Part shown: one piece after another, positions 61,350 to 64,000 of the stretch
Position numbering within the stretch: position 1 is the stretch's first letter
Layout of the letters: the number at the start of each line of letters is the position of its first letter
Source of the DNA: Argentina anserina
Taxonomy: Eukaryota; Streptophyta; Magnoliopsida; Rosales; Rosaceae
DNA: 64,000 bases
Direction of reading: 5' to 3'
Assembly (NCBI RefSeq): GCF_933775445.1
Contig: NW_026089536.1
Span: 186,001-250,000, forward strand
Translations under genes and position numbers: made by a program
Notes under the pieces: model-generated
The model's database searches: none
Told to the model about the DNA's origin: nothing
Seen by the model: the letters and a program-made list of their open reading frames with translations, nothing else

Positions 61350-64000
61350 AGTATGTTTATATTGATGATTCCCGCACCTTGCCCCTCATTATCTCTTCAA
61401 GCTTGTCACATGAACAAGAGACTTTACTTCTTGATGTTCTTCGGAGGCATAAGGGTGCTTTTGGATGGAAGATTAGTGACATAAAGGGGTTGAGTCCCAC
61501 TCTTTGCATGCACCATATTTACATGGAGGATGAAGCAAAACCAAGAAGGGAAGCTCAAAGAAGATTGAACCCCAACATGTTAGAGGTGGTGAAGAATGAG
61601 ATTATTAAGCTCCTTGATAATGGAATCATCTATTCTATCTCCGATTCCAAATGGGTGTCTCCAATACAAGTGGTGCCTAAGAAAGGAGGAATGACGGTAG
61701 TGAAGAATGACAAGGGTGAGATGGTTCCACAAAGAATTGCAAACACATGGAGGGTTTGTGTCGACTACCGCAAGTTGAATGCTGCAACAAGGAAGGATCA
61801 CTTTCCACTCCCTTTCATTGATCAAATGTTGGAAAGGCTTGCAGGACAAGCATTCTATTGTTTCCTTGATGGCTATAGTGGATATAATCAAGTCCCAATT
61901 GCCCCCGAAGATCAAGAGAAGACAACTTTCACATGCCCATATGGAACTTTTGCTTACCGAAGAATGCCTTTCGGATTATGTAATGCACCCGCCACCTTCC
62001 AACGGTGTGTCATGGCCATTCTTGCCGAGTTGCTTGAGTTTGTAGAAGTCTTCATGGATGACTTTTCTGTGTATGGGAACTCATTTGAAAAATGTCTTGA
62101 TCATCTCTCCCTTGTCCTTAAGAGGTGTGAAGAGACGAATCTAGTGCTTAATTGGGAGAAATGTCAGCTCATGGTGCAAGAAGGGATTGTTCTTGGCCAC
62201 AAAATATCATCGAAGGGGATTGAAGTAGATAAAGCAAAGGTTGAAATCATTGAGAAGTTGCCCCCTCCCGTGAATGTAAAAGGTGTAAGAAGCTTTCTTG
62301 GGCATGCCGGTTTTTACCGAAGGTTTATAAAAGATTTCTCCAAGATAGTGAAGCCTCTTTGTGATCTATTGGCCAAGGAGACTCAATTTATATTTGATGA
62401 AGCATGTTTGAAGGCATTTGAGAGGATAAAGGAGTTACTTACCAATGCTCCTATTATTTGCTCACCGGATTGGACTCTCCCATTTGAAATTATGTGTGAT
62501 GCAAGTGATTATGCCTTGGGAGCAGTGTTGGGACAACGCAAGGAGAAACTCTTACATGCCATCTACTATGCAAGCAAGACCTTGAATGATGCCCAAGTAA
62601 ACTATACTACCACCGAGAAAGAGTTATTGGCGGTGGTATTTGCCTTAGAAAAGTTTCGAAGCTATCTCTTGGGGTCTAAAGTCATTATCCACACGGATCA
62701 TTCCGCACTCAAGTATTTATTGTCTAAGAGTGATGCCAAGCCAAGACTTTTGAGGTGGATTTTACTTCTTCAAGAGTTTGACATTGAAATTGTCGACAAG
62801 CCCGGCAAGGTTAACTTGGTAGCGGATCATCTCTCTCGACTTACTCATCAAAGTGAAGATAATGGGGTGCCTTTGGATGAATCATTTCCGGATGAGAGGT
62901 TGTTTTCCATTGTTGAGAAGAAGCTACCATGGTTTGCACATTTGGTTAACTTCTTGGCAAGTGGGGGGAAATGCTTTCCTAAGACATTTGATTTCCATTC
63001 AAGAAGGAGACTCATTAAAGAAGCAAGACACTACTTTTGGGATGATCCATACTTATTCAAGCAATGCAAGGATCAATTGGTGAGAAGATGCATTCCGGAG
63101 GAAGAAATACAAAGTGTCTTATCTTTTTGCCACGATCAAGCTTGTGGCGGTCACCATGGAGGAAAGAAAACGGCCCAAAAAGTACTTAATTCTGGGTTTT
63201 GGTGGCCGTCATTATTTAAAGATGCACATTCTTATGTGAGCTCTTGTGATCGTTGTCAAAGGGTAGGCAATATTTCCTCAAGAGACCAAATGCCTTTGAA
63301 CTATATGCTTGAAGTGGAGATATTTGATGTATGGGGCATAGACTTTATGGGACCCTTCCCAAGTTCATATGGCTATCTCTATATCCTTGTGGGAGTTGAT
63401 TATGTAAGCAAATGGGTTGAGGCCGTGGCCACCAAGGTAAATGACCACAAGGTCGTGCTCAAGTTCCTTAAAGAGCACATCTTCACAAGATTTGGCACAC
63501 CTAGAGCAATAATTAGTGATGGAGGCTCCCATTTTATGAACAAGTCATTTGCGGCCTTATTGAAGAAGTATGGGGTTAAGCACAAAGTCTCGACACCATA
63601 CCACCCCCAAACAAATGGCCAAGTTGAAATATCTAACCGGGAGATAAAGAGCATCCTTGAAAAGGTGGTGTCTACAACTAGAAAAGATTGGGCAATGAAG
63701 CTTGATGATGCTCTATGGGCTTACCGTACCGCATTCAAAACACCTATCGGAATGTCTCCATATCGCCTTGTTTATGGAAAGGCTTGTCATTTACCGGTTG
63801 AGTTGGAGCATAAGGCTTATTGGGCATTGAAGACCCTCAATTTTGACATAGAAAAGTGTGGTGAGGAGCGGAAGTTAGAGCTTTGTGAGCTAGAGGAGCT
63901 TCGGATGGATGCCTATGAGAATGCAAAGATTTATAAAGAGAAAACTAAGGCATTCCACGACCAAAGGATCAAAACCAAGCACTTGGAGGTTGGGAAACTT
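61343..64000 (+). CDS. pol: Athila-type Pol (RT, RNase H, integrase), partial
   Basis: This frame is open from 61325 (after a TGA at 61322-61324) to the window end and lies at -1 relative to gag-pro; recognisable Pol sequence starts at about 61343. It would copy element RNA into DNA and integrate it. RT has LDGYSGYNQ (Asp codon 61868) and FMDDF (Asp pair 62057-62062). RNase H has CDASDY (Asp 62498), [10 protein letters not shown] (Glu 62615) and [10 protein letters not shown] (Asp 62696), ending near ADHLSRL (62842). Integrase has an HHCC zinc finger (His 63131 region; CDRC from 63245), then catalytic Asp 63341 (GIDFMGP), Asp 63518 (SDGG) and Glu 63626, an exact D,D35E spacing. No stop interrupts the visible 2.65 kb. 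The window cuts integrase before its C-terminal part, so any env-like frame is out of view. There is no Met near its start: expression would need joining to gag-pro. Confidence 0.93.

Overview
The window is plant nuclear DNA in two very different parts. Positions 1-55249 are one uninterrupted head-to-tail satellite array. From 55250 to the end lies a Ty3/gypsy LTR retrotransposon of the Athila type, read on the + strand and cut off by the window edge inside integrase. The plant assignment rests on the retroelement: an 18-nt tRNA-Asp type primer binding site, an Athila-style Gag with a CCHC knuckle fused to an aspartic protease, a chromodomain-free RT/RNase H/integrase order, and a roughly 2 kb LTR. 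It is most likely a eudicot; I cannot name the species.

Satellite (1-55249). The monomer is modular: an 85-bp head, a 43-bp core, zero to three extra copies of a 41-bp subrepeat, and a 21-bp tail. This gives length classes of 148/149, 189/190, 230/231 and once 271 bp, plus a 174-bp deletion class found only in the right half. The octamer GTATCTTT opens every module, so there is an older periodicity of about 20 bp below the 41-bp one. Above the monomer are kilobase-scale near-identical duplications (offsets 3695, 5247, 2859 and 1079 bp, and one block seen six times), the footprint of recent unequal exchange. All monomers have the same orientation. I found no gene, RNA gene or foreign insertion inside the array; the many short open frames are by-products of its composition.

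Junction and LTR (55250-57309). The array stops inside a monomer head and is followed not by an LTR but by about 90 bp that look like the last internal bases of an Athila element: a near-perfect hairpin, a degraded polypurine tract, then the LTR start TGTTAGG. The LTR (about 1970 bp, TGTT...AACA) carries a TATA-like box and a 68-bp tandem-like duplication in U3.

Element body (57310-64000). After the LTR come the PBS, a leader of about 1 kb with five regularly shaped hairpins whose stems covary, then gag-pro (58335-61349) and pol (61343 onward, frame -1 relative to gag-pro). A good splice donor just after the PBS and an acceptor 6 bases before the gag ATG suggest a 990-bp leader intron. Pol has intact-looking RT, RNase H and integrase catalytic residues, but a frame shift at the gag-pol join probably disables this copy.

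The main idea from the window is that the 55-kb satellite sits where the 3' untranslated region of an Athila element should be, immediately 5' of its polypurine tract and LTR. It is therefore a candidate for a satellite born from retrotransposon 3'-UTR tandem repeats, with the LTR then shared with a second element downstream.
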